Of a stretch of 64,000 nt of DNA, positions 1-8,153 are shown piece after piece (within the stretch, counting starts at the first letter, position 1; each line of letters starts with the position of its first letter). The DNA is from Myxococcus fulvus (GTDB lineage Bacteria; Myxococcota; Myxococcia; Myxococcales; Myxococcaceae). Made by a program: the position numbers and the translations under genes. The notes under the pieces are model-generated. The model did no database searches and was not told the origin of the DNA. It saw only the letters and a list, made by a program, of their open reading frames with translations. The stretch lies in NCBI RefSeq assembly GCF_900111765.1, contig NZ_FOIB01000007.1, positions 310,001 to 374,000 of the forward strand, in the 5' to 3' direction.

Positions 1-509
1 TCCAGCGCCCGAGGCAGCCGGGGCAGGCGCACCGGGGTGTCGCGCACGTCGGGCGGATGGAAGGCCCGCCACGCGCCGAACGACGTCGTCGTCACGCCCG
101 CCAGTCCCGCGCCCACGGCCAGGCCACCGGTGATGATGGCGCGGCGCTCGGGAGAGGGCGGCCCCGAGGGCGCTTCCGCGGGCGGTGAGGCCCGACGCGC
201 GAGCCTGCGCCTGCCGCGCTCGAGCAGCTCCGCCCCCAGCGTGAAGAAGAGCAGGTACATCACCAGCCCCATCCACGCGAGCAGGCCGATGCCCACCGCG
301 CGCGTCACGTCCGAGGGGAACAGGCTCCCCAGGAAGCGGAAGCCCACCGCGCCGAGGAACCCGAGCGTGAAGAGCACCTGCGCGGCGCGGCGCAGCCCCT
401 GGCGTCGGGTGAGGTCCCTCACCAGCCGGCGGTAGAGGTAGACATGGGCGCTCGCCATCAGCGCGAGCACGGGGACGAAGAACAGGAGGAGGCTGAGCCA
501 GCGGGGCAT
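1..509 (-). CDS. Membrane-anchored metallophosphoesterase, N-terminal part only
   Basis: The gene runs off the left edge, so only about 169 N-terminal residues are present. The start ATG (507-509 on the complement) follows a CAGGAG Shine-Dalgarno sequence. The visible part begins MPRWLSLLLFFVPVLALM and holds three hydrophobic segments, a basic linker, then a fourth hydrophobic stretch after ERRAIITGG and the segment FHPPDVRDTPVRLPRLP. This arrangement is typical of YaeI/YkuE-like membrane-bound calcineurin-type phosphoesterases, whose catalytic Asp/His motifs start just after this point and so lie outside the window. The assignment therefore rests on overall architecture and the HPPDVRD-type linker, not on catalytic residues. 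It could instead be another polytopic membrane protein with a C-terminal periplasmic domain. Confidence 0.6.
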   Translation of the reverse strand, partial: MPRWLSLLLFFVPVLALMASAHVYLYRRLVRDLTRRQGLRRAAQVLFTLGFLGAVGFRFLGSLFPSDVTRAVGIGLLAWMGLVMYLLFFTLGAELLERGRRRLARRASPPAEAPSGPPSPERRAIITGGLAVGAGLAGVTTTSFGAWRAFHPPDVRDTPVRLPRLPRAL

Positions 510-696
510 CGCGCTCCTGAATAGCGGAAGCCCTCGGCCGGTGCCCGTGCATTTCGCCAGCGGTCTCTCCAGCCGCTCCGGACGCCCCTGGCGGCAGGCA
601 GGCGGTCGCACTTCTGCTTTCGCGCAGGGGCGCATCGGGGCAGGCTTGGGCCTTCATCGCCGGCCCCGCGGCCCGCGCTCCTTTTCGAGGACCTCC

Positions 697-1188
697 ATGC
701 TTCGTCGCTTCGTGCTGCTCTGTGCCCTGGTGCTCCCCCTGGTGGGGTGTGGAGATGACCCCAAGGAGCCCACGCCGCCGGTGGGCAACCCGGACGATGG
801 TGATCCGACGAAGGTGACGTACGCGGCGAGCCTGAACGTGGACCTGGCGGCGATGACGCGCCTGGACAGCGGCCTCTTCCTCCTGGACCAGGAGGTGGGC
901 ACGGGCCCCGAGGCCGTCGTGGGCAGGCGGGTCCAGGTGCACTACACGGGCTGGTTTCCGGACGGCACGCGCTTCACGACCTCCGAGGGAGGGCCCGCGC
1001 TGGCCTTCGACCTGGGGGCCGGGTTCGTCATCAAGGGGTGGGATCAGGGCGTCGTGGGCATGCGCGTGGGGGGCAAGCGGCGCCTCATCCTCCCGTATGA
1101 CCTGGCCTACGGCGCGGAGGGGAACCCGCCGAGGATTCCGCCCTACTCGGTGCTCATCTTCGACACGGAGCTCGTCTCGGTCCGCTGA
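697..1188 (+). CDS. FKBP-type peptidyl-prolyl isomerase, lipoprotein
   Basis: A 163-residue protein with a lipoprotein signal (MLRRFVLLCALVLPLVGC, lipobox LVGC, lipidated Cys at 18), a Pro/Asp-rich linker and one FKBP domain. The FKBP signatures VQVHYTGWFPDGTRFTTS, FVIKGWDQGVVGMRVGGKRR and the closing IPPYSVLIFDTEL are all present. It should catalyse prolyl cis-trans isomerisation and assist folding in the periplasm while tethered to a membrane. The ATG at 697 is chosen because it begins the signal peptide and has GAGG at 687-690. An in-frame extension back to 541 would add 52 residues with no FKBP character. No operon partner is evident. Confidence 0.92.
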   Translation: MLRRFVLLCALVLPLVGCGDDPKEPTPPVGNPDDGDPTKVTYAASLNVDLAAMTRLDSGLFLLDQEVGTGPEAVVGRRVQVHYTGWFPDGTRFTTSEGGPALAFDLGAGFVIKGWDQGVVGMRVGGKRRLILPYDLAYGAEGNPPRIPPYSVLIFDTELVSVR

Positions 1189-1343
1189 AGCGCGTGCCTC
1201 GTCCTCGCGTCCACTTGACGGGCGCCCCGGAAGCTCCTCGGCGAAACAAGGGGTGATATAGCCGCCCCACGTCTGCCGGGGAGTCGGGTCGTCCGAGAAG
1301 GAGTCCCGACTTGGGGGTTTCATCCTCCGGCGAGGGGGACGCA

Positions 1344-2540
1344 ATGTCGGGTTCCGGGTCGGAAGTGGTCGAGGGGAATGGGGAGAAGGCCGGGGCGGAG
1401 GGAACGCTCCAGGCGCTGCAGGCCCTGATGGGGCTGGAGTCCGCCGCGACGGCCGCCAGGCTCTATGAAGAGCTGAGCGCCGCCCAGCGCGAGCGGCTGC
1501 TTCGTGACGCGGCGCTGGCCCCCTCGCGGGAGCGCCAGCAGCTGTCGGAGGTCCTCTCGTGGGCGCGTGACTTCGCGGGCGCCGCGCGGCTGTTGCAGGG
1601 CTGTGGCGAGGACTCGCGGATGGCGGCGCTCTACGTCCAGGGTGGCCAGTACGTGGACGCGGCGGAGGCCTTTCTGCGCGCGGGCGAGCCGGAGCGCGCG
1701 GCCGCGGCCTTCGAGCGGGGTGGCGCGCTGGAGCGGGCCCTGGAGGTGTACCGGGGGCTCGGCTCGCGCGAGCAGGTGGCGCACTGTCTGGTCCGCCTGG
1801 GCCGTCCTCACGAGGGCGCGCTCCTGTACCGCGAGCTGGGGCAGCCCCACGCGGAGGTGGAGGCGCTGGGGTGCGTGCCCGCGGGGGATGCGCGCCACAT
1901 CGAGTCGGTGCTGCGCATGTGCATGCTGCTGGACGCGGAGGGCTTCACGCGTCGGGCGCTGGCGCTGCTCGCGGACACGCTGCGCGCCTCGGAGACGGCT
2001 CGCGGGGACCCGGCCCTGGCCGCGGAGAAGGCGCGGCTGCTGCGCCGCATGGGCATGGACGCGGAGGCCGAGGCCGTCATCGCCCGGCTTCCCGCGCAGA
2101 GCTCCGCGCCGGAGGCCAACGGGTACAACTACCTCAAGGCCATCCCCATCTTCGGCGAGCTGTCGCTGGAGGACATGAAGGACCTCTACCGCGTGGCGCG
2201 CCAGGTCCTCATCCCGGCGGGCGCTGTCATGCTGGAGAAGGGCGCCGCGGGCGTGGGCCTCTTCGTGCTGCTGGAGGGCACCGTGGACGTCTACACCGGC
2301 ACGGAGGACGACGCGCGCCGGCTCAACACGCTGGGCCCCGGGGCCTACCTGGGGGAGATCTCCCTGGTCCAGGACGCGCCCGTGTCGGCGCGCGTGAAGG
2401 CTCGCACGTCGGTGCGCGCGCTGCGCATCACCCGCGCGGGCTTCCAGCACTACCTGGACACGCACGAAGGCGCCGCGCTGCGCATCTTCCGGCTCTTCAC
2501 GCAGAACCTCGCCGCCCGCGTGCGGGCCCTCAGCACCTGA
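1344..2540 (+). CDS. TPR-like protein with C-terminal cyclic-nucleotide-binding-like domain
   Basis: A protein of 398 residues. The first two thirds are Ala/Arg/Glu-rich helical repeats (for example AAEAFLRAGEPERAAAAFER and ALEVYRGLGSREQVAHCLVR) that look like TPR/SEL1-type pairs. The last ~120 residues form a CNBD/CAP_ED fold with the hallmark glycines and the LGEISLV phosphate-cassette start. The cassette then reads DAPVSARV where cyclic-nucleotide binders have P-R-x-A. The key arginine is thus Val, so cAMP/cGMP binding is doubtful and the domain may bind protein or another ligand. There is no DNA-binding domain. The ATG at 1344 has GAGGGGG at 1332-1338. A TTG at 1311 behind GAAGGAG is an alternative that adds 11 residues. 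Confidence 0.8.
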   Translation: MSGSGSEVVEGNGEKAGAEGTLQALQALMGLESAATAARLYEELSAAQRERLLRDAALAPSRERQQLSEVLSWARDFAGAARLLQGCGEDSRMAALYVQGGQYVDAAEAFLRAGEPERAAAAFERGGALERALEVYRGLGSREQVAHCLVRLGRPHEGALLYRELGQPHAEVEALGCVPAGDARHIESVLRMCMLLDAEGFTRRALALLADTLRASETARGDPALAAEKARLLRRMGMDAEAEAVIARLPAQSSAPEANGYNYLKAIPIFGELSLEDMKDLYRVARQVLIPAGAVMLEKGAAGVGLFVLLEGTVDVYTGTEDDARRLNTLGPGAYLGEISLVQDAPVSARVKARTSVRALRITRAGFQHYLDTHEGAALRIFRLFTQNLAARVRALST

Positions 2541-3016
2541 CGGCGCGCCGGAGGACGGCGCGAGGATGCCTTGCTCCCCAGGACGTTGCGCGGGCCCGCG
2601 TGGACGCGTGTGCCTGGGGGCGAATTGACAATCACAGTCATCTGCCTTATCTCAATCCCATCATGAGGCCCGTCTCCTTCACAGCCCTGCTGATGCGCGT
2701 CCCCGCGCCGGCGGCGGACGTGTGCCTTCCCCCCCGTCACGAGGTTCTGCTCGACATTTGAGCAGGCGGGCCGGAGTCCTTCCGGCGCGCGGGTCGCTGG
2801 TTCCCGTGTGTCGTGAAGTCCGGTTCCGCCCTGGCTCGATGAGGGCCGTCGTGTGCCTTCGTTCCATGCGTCCCTGAGCGGGCCTTCACGCCCCTCCGGC
2901 GTGTCGCGCGTGGACGGGCACCCTCGACGGCGCCTCGTCTGTCGTCCCTCACCAACCGGCTCCTCACTTCATCACCACCCGCGGGCCTCGCTGCCCGACG
3001 GGAACGGGAGTCCTTC
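2541..3016. other. 476-bp non-coding stretch, leader of EF-G gene
   Basis: No convincing gene. Apart from the promoter-like element listed separately there is a possible 32-codon reading frame from 2663, without a good ribosome-binding site or recognisable content. The remainder is GC-rich and shows no strong hairpin. If the promoter is used, the EF-G transcript has a 5' leader of roughly 350 nt. Confidence 0.5.
2625..2653 (+). promoter_or_regulatory. Candidate sigma-70-type promoter upstream of EF-G
   Basis: A perfect -35 box TTGACA (2625-2630) is followed after 17 nt by TATCTC (2648-2653), a 3 of 6 match to the -10 consensus. It lies in an unusually AT-rich island of this GC-rich genome. 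It points toward the EF-G gene at 3017. Sequence-only prediction. Confidence 0.4.
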
Positions 3017-5125
3017 ATGCCTCGCAGCACTCGCATCGAGCGGTATCGCAACATCGGCATCATGGCGCACATCGACGCGGGCAAGACGACGCTCACCGAG
3101 CGCGTCCTGTTCTTCACCGGTCGCATCCACTCCACGGGCGAGGTGCACGACGGCTCCACGGAGATGGACTGGCTGCCGCAGGAGAAGCAGCGCGGCATCA
3201 CCATCACCTCCGCGGCCACCACCGCGTTCTGGTCTCCGCGCACGGGGCCCTCGGCGGGCATGCCCCACCGCATCAACATCCTGGACACGCCGGGACACGT
3301 GGACTTCACCATCGAGGTGGAGCGCTCCCTGCGCGTGCTGGACGGCGCGGTGGCCGTGTTCGACGCGAGCCAGGGCGTGGAGCCCCAGTCCGAGGCCGTG
3401 TGGCGTCAGGCGGACCGCTACGGCGTCCCGCGCATCGCGTTCATCAACAAGATGGACAAGGTGGGCGCGGACTTCGTCATGAGCGTGGAGTCCATCCGGG
3501 AGCGGCTGGGGGCTCGCCCGGTGGCGGTGCAGTGGCCGCTCATGGGCGCGGACTCGGAGTTCCAGGGGCTGGTGGACCTGGTCCGGATGAAGACGGTCCG
3601 CTTCGACGGCGACGGCGGTGAGTACCGCGATGGCCTCCCCATTCCCGAGGGGGCCCGCGCGGAGGTGGAGCGCTGGCGGCTGCGGCTCATCGAGGCCGCG
3701 GCGGACCTGGACGACGCGGTGATGGAGAAGTTCGTGGACGGACGTCTGGAGGAGATTGGCGAGGCGGAGCTTACGCGTGCGTTGCGCGCGGGGACGCTGT
3801 CGCGCGTGCTGGTGCCGGTGCTCGCCGGTGCGGCGTTCAAGAAGAAGGGAGTGCAGATGCTGTTGGACGCCGTCGTCGACTACCTGCCCGCGCCGTCGGA
3901 CCTGCCGGCGGTGGAAGGCTCCGTGTACGGCACGGAGCAGCGGACCACGCGTGAGCCCGCGGACGACAGTCCTCCGGCCGCGCTGGCGTTCAAGATGATG
4001 AGCGACAAGAACGTGGGGAACATCGTCTTCCTGCGCGTGTACTCGGGCACGCTGCGCGCGGGCACCGTCCTGCTCAACTCCGCCACCGGCAAGCGGGAGC
4101 GGGTGGGGCGACTGATGTTCATGCATGCCAATCGCCGGGAGGAGGTGGAGGAGGTCCATGCGGGAGACATCGCCGCGGCGCTCGGCCTGAAGGGCGTGCG
4201 CACTGGAGACACGCTGAGCGACGTGGAGGCCCCCGTGGTGCTCGAGTCGCTCGGCTTCCCGGAGCCCGTGGTGCACCTGGCCGTGGAGGCGAAGTCACCG
4301 GCGGAGCTGCCGAAGTTGGAGGAGGGCCTGCATCGTCTGGCGGCGGAGGACCCGTCGCTGCGCGTGGGCGTGGACCCGGAGAGCGGCCAGGTGCTGCTGT
4401 CCGGAATGGGTGAGCTTCACCTGGAGGTCGTCGTGGACCGCTTGAGGACGGAGTACGGCGTGGAGGCGCGCGTGGGACAGCCCAAGGTGGCCTACCGCGA
4501 CACGCTCCAGCGCGCGGTGCGCCAGGAGTACCGCCACGTCCGTCAATCGGGCGGGCCCGGTCAGTATGCGTACGTGGTGCTGGACGTGGCTCCGGCGGCG
4601 CGGGGCGCGGGGCTCGTGTTCGTGGATGACACGAAGGGCGGCTCCATCCCGAGGGAGCTGGTGCCGGCCATCCAGAAGGGCGTGGCGGGGGCGATGGAGA
4701 AGGGCGTGCGCGACGGCGTGGCGCTCGTGGACGTGGAGGTCCGGCTGGTGGATGGAGACACGCACGTGCGCGACTCCACGCCCCAGGCATTCTCCACGGC
4801 CGGCTCCCTGGCGCTGCAGGAGGCGGTGCGGACCGCCGGCGTGCGGGTGCTCGAGCCCGTGATGTCGGTGGAGGTGACGACGCCCGAGGAGTACCTGGGC
4901 GACGTGCTGGGGGACCTCGCCGCGCGGCGGGGCAGGGTGTTGGGGATGGAGGACCGTGGCAACGCGCGAGTCGTCTCGGCGCGCGTCCCCATGGCCAGCC
5001 TCTTCGGCTACGTGACGAGCCTGCGGGGTCGGACTCAAGGCAGGGCCCAGGCGAGCATGCGCCTGGGTGAGTACGAGCCGCTGCCGGACGCGCTCCAGCC
5101 GTCCGTGGCCGTGACTCACGCATGA
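3017..5125 (+). CDS. fusA: Elongation factor G (stand-alone copy)
   Basis: At 702 residues it has standard EF-G length. All GTPase signatures are present: AHIDAGKTT (G1), RGITITSAAT (G2), DTPGHVDF (G3) and NKMDK (G4), followed by the EF-Tu-like domain II and EF-G domains III-V, ending YVTSLRGRTQGRAQASM. It should drive GTP-dependent tRNA-mRNA translocation or ribosome recycling. The gene is not next to rpsL, rpsG or tuf as the classic str-operon fusA is. It is flanked instead by a CNBD protein and a helicase, so it is probably a second EF-G paralogue, which may be specialised (recycling, stress). The start ATG follows GGGAG. A strong terminator lies 5 nt after the stop. Confidence 0.93.
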   Translation: MPRSTRIERYRNIGIMAHIDAGKTTLTERVLFFTGRIHSTGEVHDGSTEMDWLPQEKQRGITITSAATTAFWSPRTGPSAGMPHRINILDTPGHVDFTIEVERSLRVLDGAVAVFDASQGVEPQSEAVWRQADRYGVPRIAFINKMDKVGADFVMSVESIRERLGARPVAVQWPLMGADSEFQGLVDLVRMKTVRFDGDGGEYRDGLPIPEGARAEVERWRLRLIEAAADLDDAVMEKFVDGRLEEIGEAELTRALRAGTLSRVLVPVLAGAAFKKKGVQMLLDAVVDYLPAPSDLPAVEGSVYGTEQRTTREPADDSPPAALAFKMMSDKNVGNIVFLRVYSGTLRAGTVLLNSATGKRERVGRLMFMHANRREEVEEVHAGDIAAALGLKGVRTGDTLSDVEAPVVLESLGFPEPVVHLAVEAKSPAELPKLEEGLHRLAAEDPSLRVGVDPESGQVLLSGMGELHLEVVVDRLRTEYGVEARVGQPKVAYRDTLQRAVRQEYRHVRQSGGPGQYAYVVLDVAPAARGAGLVFVDDTKGGSIPRELVPAIQKGVAGAMEKGVRDGVALVDVEVRLVDGDTHVRDSTPQAFSTAGSLALQEAVRTAGVRVLEPVMSVEVTTPEEYLGDVLGDLAARRGRVLGMEDRGNARVVSARVPMASLFGYVTSLRGRTQGRAQASMRLGEYEPLPDALQPSVAVTHA

Positions 5126-5130
5126 TGAAA

Positions 5131-5170
5131 GAGGCCCCGGGGCTCGTATCGGCCCGGGGTCTCGTTGTTT
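5131..5170 (+). terminator. Rho-independent terminator after EF-G gene
   Basis: An 11-bp stem, GAGGCCCCGGG (5131-5141) pairing with CCCGGGGTCTC (5153-5163) through one G-U pair, with an 11-nt loop, followed by the U-rich tail GTTGTTT. Confidence 0.85.
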
Positions 5171-5525
5171 CACCGCCGGAGCAGGCGCGAGCGATTTCGC
5201 TTGCTTGTACGTTGGTACGAGCCGCGAGCCTTCTCGTCAGACAGGAGACCAGGCGGGCGTCCTGGCGTCCCCGAGGGGAGTGGCGCAAAACGTACACCCC
5301 GCCGTTGATTCCGCGGGACTTTGGCCCGGGGAGCGGGCAGGGTCTCGCGCCAAGACGTCGGAATGGGTGGGTCAGCCTCCCTGTTCGTTGACGTTCCCCG
5401 AGTGGTCCGGATCCAGTGAGGTCCGGCCGCGCACCGCCAGGCGCCTCCGGCATGGGTCGGAAGAGCGCGCTGCGCGGGCTTGCTCACCAACGTAAGGCGG
5501 TGAGCTCACTGTTTCCCAGGAAGAC
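5171..5525. other. Intergenic region and leader of the DEAD-box helicase gene
   Basis: About 355 bp without a supportable gene. It contains short inverted repeats (GTAC-GTTG-GTAC near 5209, CCAGG-N7-CCTGG near 5250) and a weak TTGACG at 5388-5393 with no good -10 box. A structured cold-responsive leader is possible for this class of helicase gene, but nothing here proves it. Confidence 0.4.
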
Positions 5526-7010
5526 ATGACTTTCGACGAACTGCAGCTTCACGACACCCTCCTGCGCGCGGTCAAGGCGGAGGGCTACACCACCCCCACG
5601 CCCATCCAGGCGAAGGCGATTCCCCACGCGTTGCTGGGCAAGGACCTCCTCGGCGTGGCTCAGACGGGCACGGGGAAGACGGCGGCGTTCGCGCTGCCCA
5701 TCCTCCAGCGGCTGTCCGCGAAGGCACCCGCCGGCGGGCACCGCCCGATTCGTTGCCTGGTGCTCACTCCGACGCGCGAGCTCGCCGGCCAGGTGGGCGA
5801 GAGCTTCATGACGTACGGCAAGAACCTGCCGCTCAAGCACGCCGTGATTTTCGGCGGTGTGGGTCAGGCGGCGCAGGTGCAGTCGCTCCAGCGCGGCCTG
5901 GATGTGCTGGTGGCGACGCCGGGCCGTCTGTTGGACCTGATGGACCAGGGCTACGTGTCCCTGCGCTCGCTCGAGGTGTTCGTGCTCGACGAGGCGGACC
6001 GCATGCTGGACATGGGGTTCATCCACGACGTGCGCAAGGTCATCAAGGCGCTGCCGGCGAAGCGTCAGACGCTGTTCTTCAGCGCGACGATGCCGCCCGA
6101 AATCGTGGACCTGTCGCGCAACCTGCTGACGGACCCCGTGCGCGTGGAGGTGACGCCTGTCTCCAGCACCGCGGAGACGGTGGCGCAGCAGGTGTACTTC
6201 GTGGAGCGCGAGCAGAAGCGCGGCCTGCTGACGCACCTTCTGAAGGACGGGAAGATTTCGCGGGCGCTGGTCTTCACGCGCACCAAGCACGGCGCGAACC
6301 GCGTGGCCAAGCAGCTTGAGGGCTCGGGTGTGACGGCCGCGGCGATTCACGGCAACAAGAGCCAGAACGCGCGTGAGCGCGCGCTGGACGAGTTCCGCTC
6401 CGGGACGTTGCGGGTGCTGGTGGCGACGGACATCGCGGCGCGCGGCATCGACATCGACGGGCTGAGCTTCGTCGTCAACTACGACCTTCCGAACGTGCCG
6501 GAGCAGTACGTGCACCGCATCGGCCGCACGGGCCGGGCGGGTGCGACGGGCACCGCAGTGTCCTTCTGCGACGGTGAGGAGCGCGCGTACCTGCGCGACA
6601 TCGAGCGGACCATCCGGCGCAGCGTGCCGGTGGTGGAGGACCATCCGTACCGCTCGGGCATGGCGCCGCCGCGTCCCGGGGCCTCGGCCACGGTGGAGGC
6701 GCCGGTGTCGCGCGGTCCGAATCCTGGCGCGCAGGCGCGAGGCGGGCAGGGCGGTGGTGGTGGCCGGGGTGGCAACGCGCCTGGTGGTGCCTCGCGTCGT
6801 CGGCGGGGTGGCCGGGGTGGTGGCGGTGGCCAGGGGCGGCCCGAGGGTGGCAATCGCTCGGCGCGCCCGGGTGGCTCGGGTCCGAACCGCGGCAACGCGC
6901 AGGCGCCGCGTGGACCGGGTGGTTCCTCGCCCAGGCCCGCGGCGTCCGCTGCGCCGTCGAAGCCCGCTGACGCGCCTCCCTCGCGTCGCGAAGCGCCGAA
7001 GTGGCTGTGA
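5526..7010 (+). CDS. DEAD-box ATP-dependent RNA helicase, RhlE-like
   Basis: A 494-residue protein with every DEAD-box motif in order: Q motif PTPIQAKAIP, AQTGTGKTAA (I), PTREL (Ia), TPGR (Ib), DEAD (II), SAT (III), ATDIAARGID (V) and HRIGRTGRAG (VI). The last ~120 residues are a low-complexity Gly/Arg/Pro tail with RGG-like repeats that would bind RNA non-specifically. It unwinds short RNA duplexes in ribosome assembly, RNA decay or cold adaptation. The ATG at 5526 overlaps the end of an AGGAAG ribosome-binding site only 2 nt away. The lone position and RhlE-like core favour an rhlE-type name, but the myxobacterial paralogues are numerous, so no symbol is given. Confidence 0.93.
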   Translation: MTFDELQLHDTLLRAVKAEGYTTPTPIQAKAIPHALLGKDLLGVAQTGTGKTAAFALPILQRLSAKAPAGGHRPIRCLVLTPTRELAGQVGESFMTYGKNLPLKHAVIFGGVGQAAQVQSLQRGLDVLVATPGRLLDLMDQGYVSLRSLEVFVLDEADRMLDMGFIHDVRKVIKALPAKRQTLFFSATMPPEIVDLSRNLLTDPVRVEVTPVSSTAETVAQQVYFVEREQKRGLLTHLLKDGKISRALVFTRTKHGANRVAKQLEGSGVTAAAIHGNKSQNARERALDEFRSGTLRVLVATDIAARGIDIDGLSFVVNYDLPNVPEQYVHRIGRTGRAGATGTAVSFCDGEERAYLRDIERTIRRSVPVVEDHPYRSGMAPPRPGASATVEAPVSRGPNPGAQARGGQGGGGGRGGNAPGGASRRRRGGRGGGGGQGRPEGGNRSARPGGSGPNRGNAQAPRGPGGSSPRPAASAAPSKPADAPPSRREAPKWL

Positions 7011-7026
7011 GGTCATAGCTTCCGTG

Positions 7027-7062
7027 GCACCCGTGACTCCCTCATGAGGGGACCGCGGGTGC
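7027..7062 (+). terminator. Hairpin after helicase gene
   Basis: GCACCCG (7027-7033) pairs with CGGGTGC (7056-7062), enclosing a further CCCTCATGAGGG palindrome. No U-run follows, so this may act as an mRNA-stabilising 3' structure rather than a terminator. Confidence 0.5.
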
Positions 7063-7074
7063 TGCGTGGATGGT

Positions 7075-7099
7075 CGCCTCCAGCGGTACGTTGGAGGCG
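7075..7099. terminator. Hairpin between convergent helicase and flavin-barrel genes
   Basis: CGCCTCCAGCG (7075-7085) and CGTTGGAGGCG (7089-7099) form an 11-bp stem with one G-U pair and a 3-nt loop, followed by CCTTCTCGT. Its position between two converging genes suggests a bidirectional terminator. Confidence 0.65.
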
Positions 7100-7135
7100 C
7101 CTTCTCGTGCTGAGCGGTGTCTCCTCGGTGCGGAC

Positions 7136-7669
7136 CTACTCGAGGTGGGCTGTCATCGCGCCGAGATGAACGGGCTCGATTCGTTCGACCGCGAAATCGC
7201 GGACGAACTCGAGTCGGCCCCACAGCAGGTCGTGCCCCTTCAACCAGCGGACCGCGCTCACCCGTCTCGCGAAGCGCTGTTGCTCCTCTTTCGTGGCGCG
7301 ACGGGGCGGCCCGAGGACGCGGCCAACGAGGCGCACGGCGGGCGCTCGCGCGAAGTGTCCCCTGTACAGTGAGCGGAGCCAGAACCCCCTGCCGCTGTCC
7401 ACGGCGAGGATGCTCAGCCGAGCATCACGCGCGAGGTTCATCGAGAGCCGTCGGGTGAAGACCTCGAAGAAGACGCCACGTCCAGGCTCGCCCAGCAGCA
7501 CGGAGCCGATAGGCGTGACATGCGGCGCTCCGTCCGCATCGACGGTCGCGATGGAGAAGTGGAGCGAGCTGGCGAAGGCCCGCGAGAACAGCTGACGCGT
7601 CTGAGCCCACTGCTCCTCGAGGTCCCGGGGCAGGGTGGGGCCGAGGTCCGCGGGTGCCAGGGCGCTCAT
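7136..7669 (-). CDS. Pyridoxamine 5'-phosphate oxidase-like flavin split-barrel protein
   Basis: A 177-residue protein whose centre (LHFSIATVDADGAPHVTPIG, then FFEVFTRRLSMNLARDARLS) matches the FMN-binding split barrel of the PNPOx-like superfamily. Members bind FMN, F420 or haem and reduce or sense small molecules. The substrate cannot be told from sequence. The ATG at 7667-7669 is chosen because it overlaps the stop of the upstream thioesterase gene in an ATGA arrangement, indicating translational coupling. An upstream in-frame extension would be read through the thioesterase gene and is low in family similarity. It probably shares the TetR-controlled promoter of the pair. Confidence 0.8.
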   Translation of the reverse strand: MSALAPADLGPTLPRDLEEQWAQTRQLFSRAFASSLHFSIATVDADGAPHVTPIGSVLLGEPGRGVFFEVFTRRLSMNLARDARLSILAVDSGRGFWLRSLYRGHFARAPAVRLVGRVLGPPRRATKEEQQRFARRVSAVRWLKGHDLLWGRLEFVRDFAVERIEPVHLGAMTAHLE

Positions 7670-8091
7670 GACTCCTTGCTGCTCCCCATCACGACGATGG
7701 TGCCCTGCGCCACGGCGACCAGTGTCTCCCCCTGCTCGTCCACCGCGAAGATCTCGCACTGGCACACCGACTGTCTTCGCCCCGTGTGCACGGCGCGGGC
7801 CCTGGCGACGAGCTGATGGCCGAGCGCCGGTCGCACGTAGTTGATCTTGAACTCCGACGTGATGATCGGCACGTCGAGCATCGCGGTGCCGCCGGCGAAC
7901 GTGAGCGCGTTGTCGGCCAGGTAGCTCAGGACGCCGCCGTGCGCGAAGCCATACTGCTGACGCAGCTCCGGGCGCATGGGCAGTTCGAGCTCCACCTCAC
8001 CCTTCGTCAACCGCGTCAGCCGGGTGCCCATCATGTTGCTGAAGCCCTGCTTCGCGAGCAGCTGCTGCCCAATCTCCATGAGTGAGTCCAC
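7666..8091 (-). CDS. PaaI/YbgC-type hotdog-fold thioesterase
   Basis: A 141-residue hotdog protein with the PaaI hallmark FAHGGVLSYLADNA and a following YVRPALGHQLVARARAVH strand pair. It should hydrolyse acyl-CoA thioesters; the acyl group is unknown. Translation probably begins at the GTG at 8089-8091, behind GGGAGGG. The ATG four codons later lacks a ribosome-binding site. The stop overlaps the start of the flavin-barrel gene by 4 bp. The promoter region carries the double inverted repeat at 8111-8138, and the divergent neighbour is a TetR repressor, so acyl-CoA or a related ligand may induce this pair. Confidence 0.88.
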   Translation of the reverse strand: MDSLMEIGQQLLAKQGFSNMMGTRLTRLTKGEVELELPMRPELRQQYGFAHGGVLSYLADNALTFAGGTAMLDVPIITSEFKINYVRPALGHQLVARARAVHTGRRQSVCQCEIFAVDEQGETLVAVAQGTIVVMGSSKES

Positions 8092-8110
8092 GGTGCCCTC
8101 CCGGGCCGAC

Positions 8111-8138
8111 TAGAATATCGTTCTAGAATGATGTTCTA
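8111..8138. promoter_or_regulatory. Double TetR operator between divergent genes
   Basis: Two overlapping copies of TAGAA-N5-TTCTA (8111-8125 and 8124-8138) share the two bases TA. The whole 28 bp is nearly palindromic around TTCTAGAA. It sits in the 62-bp gap between a thioesterase gene and a tetR gene, the expected place for an autoregulated divergent operator. Confidence 0.8.
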
Positions 8139-8153
8139 ATGTAGGGTGCGTCC

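Noticed and set aside
541..696. N-terminal extension of the FKBP gene from position 541
   Set aside because: The first 52 residues would precede a perfect lipoprotein signal; the signal must be at the start.
2663..2761. 32-codon reading frame in the EF-G leader
   Set aside because: No ribosome-binding site, no repeated or regulatory codons, and no similarity to known leader peptides.
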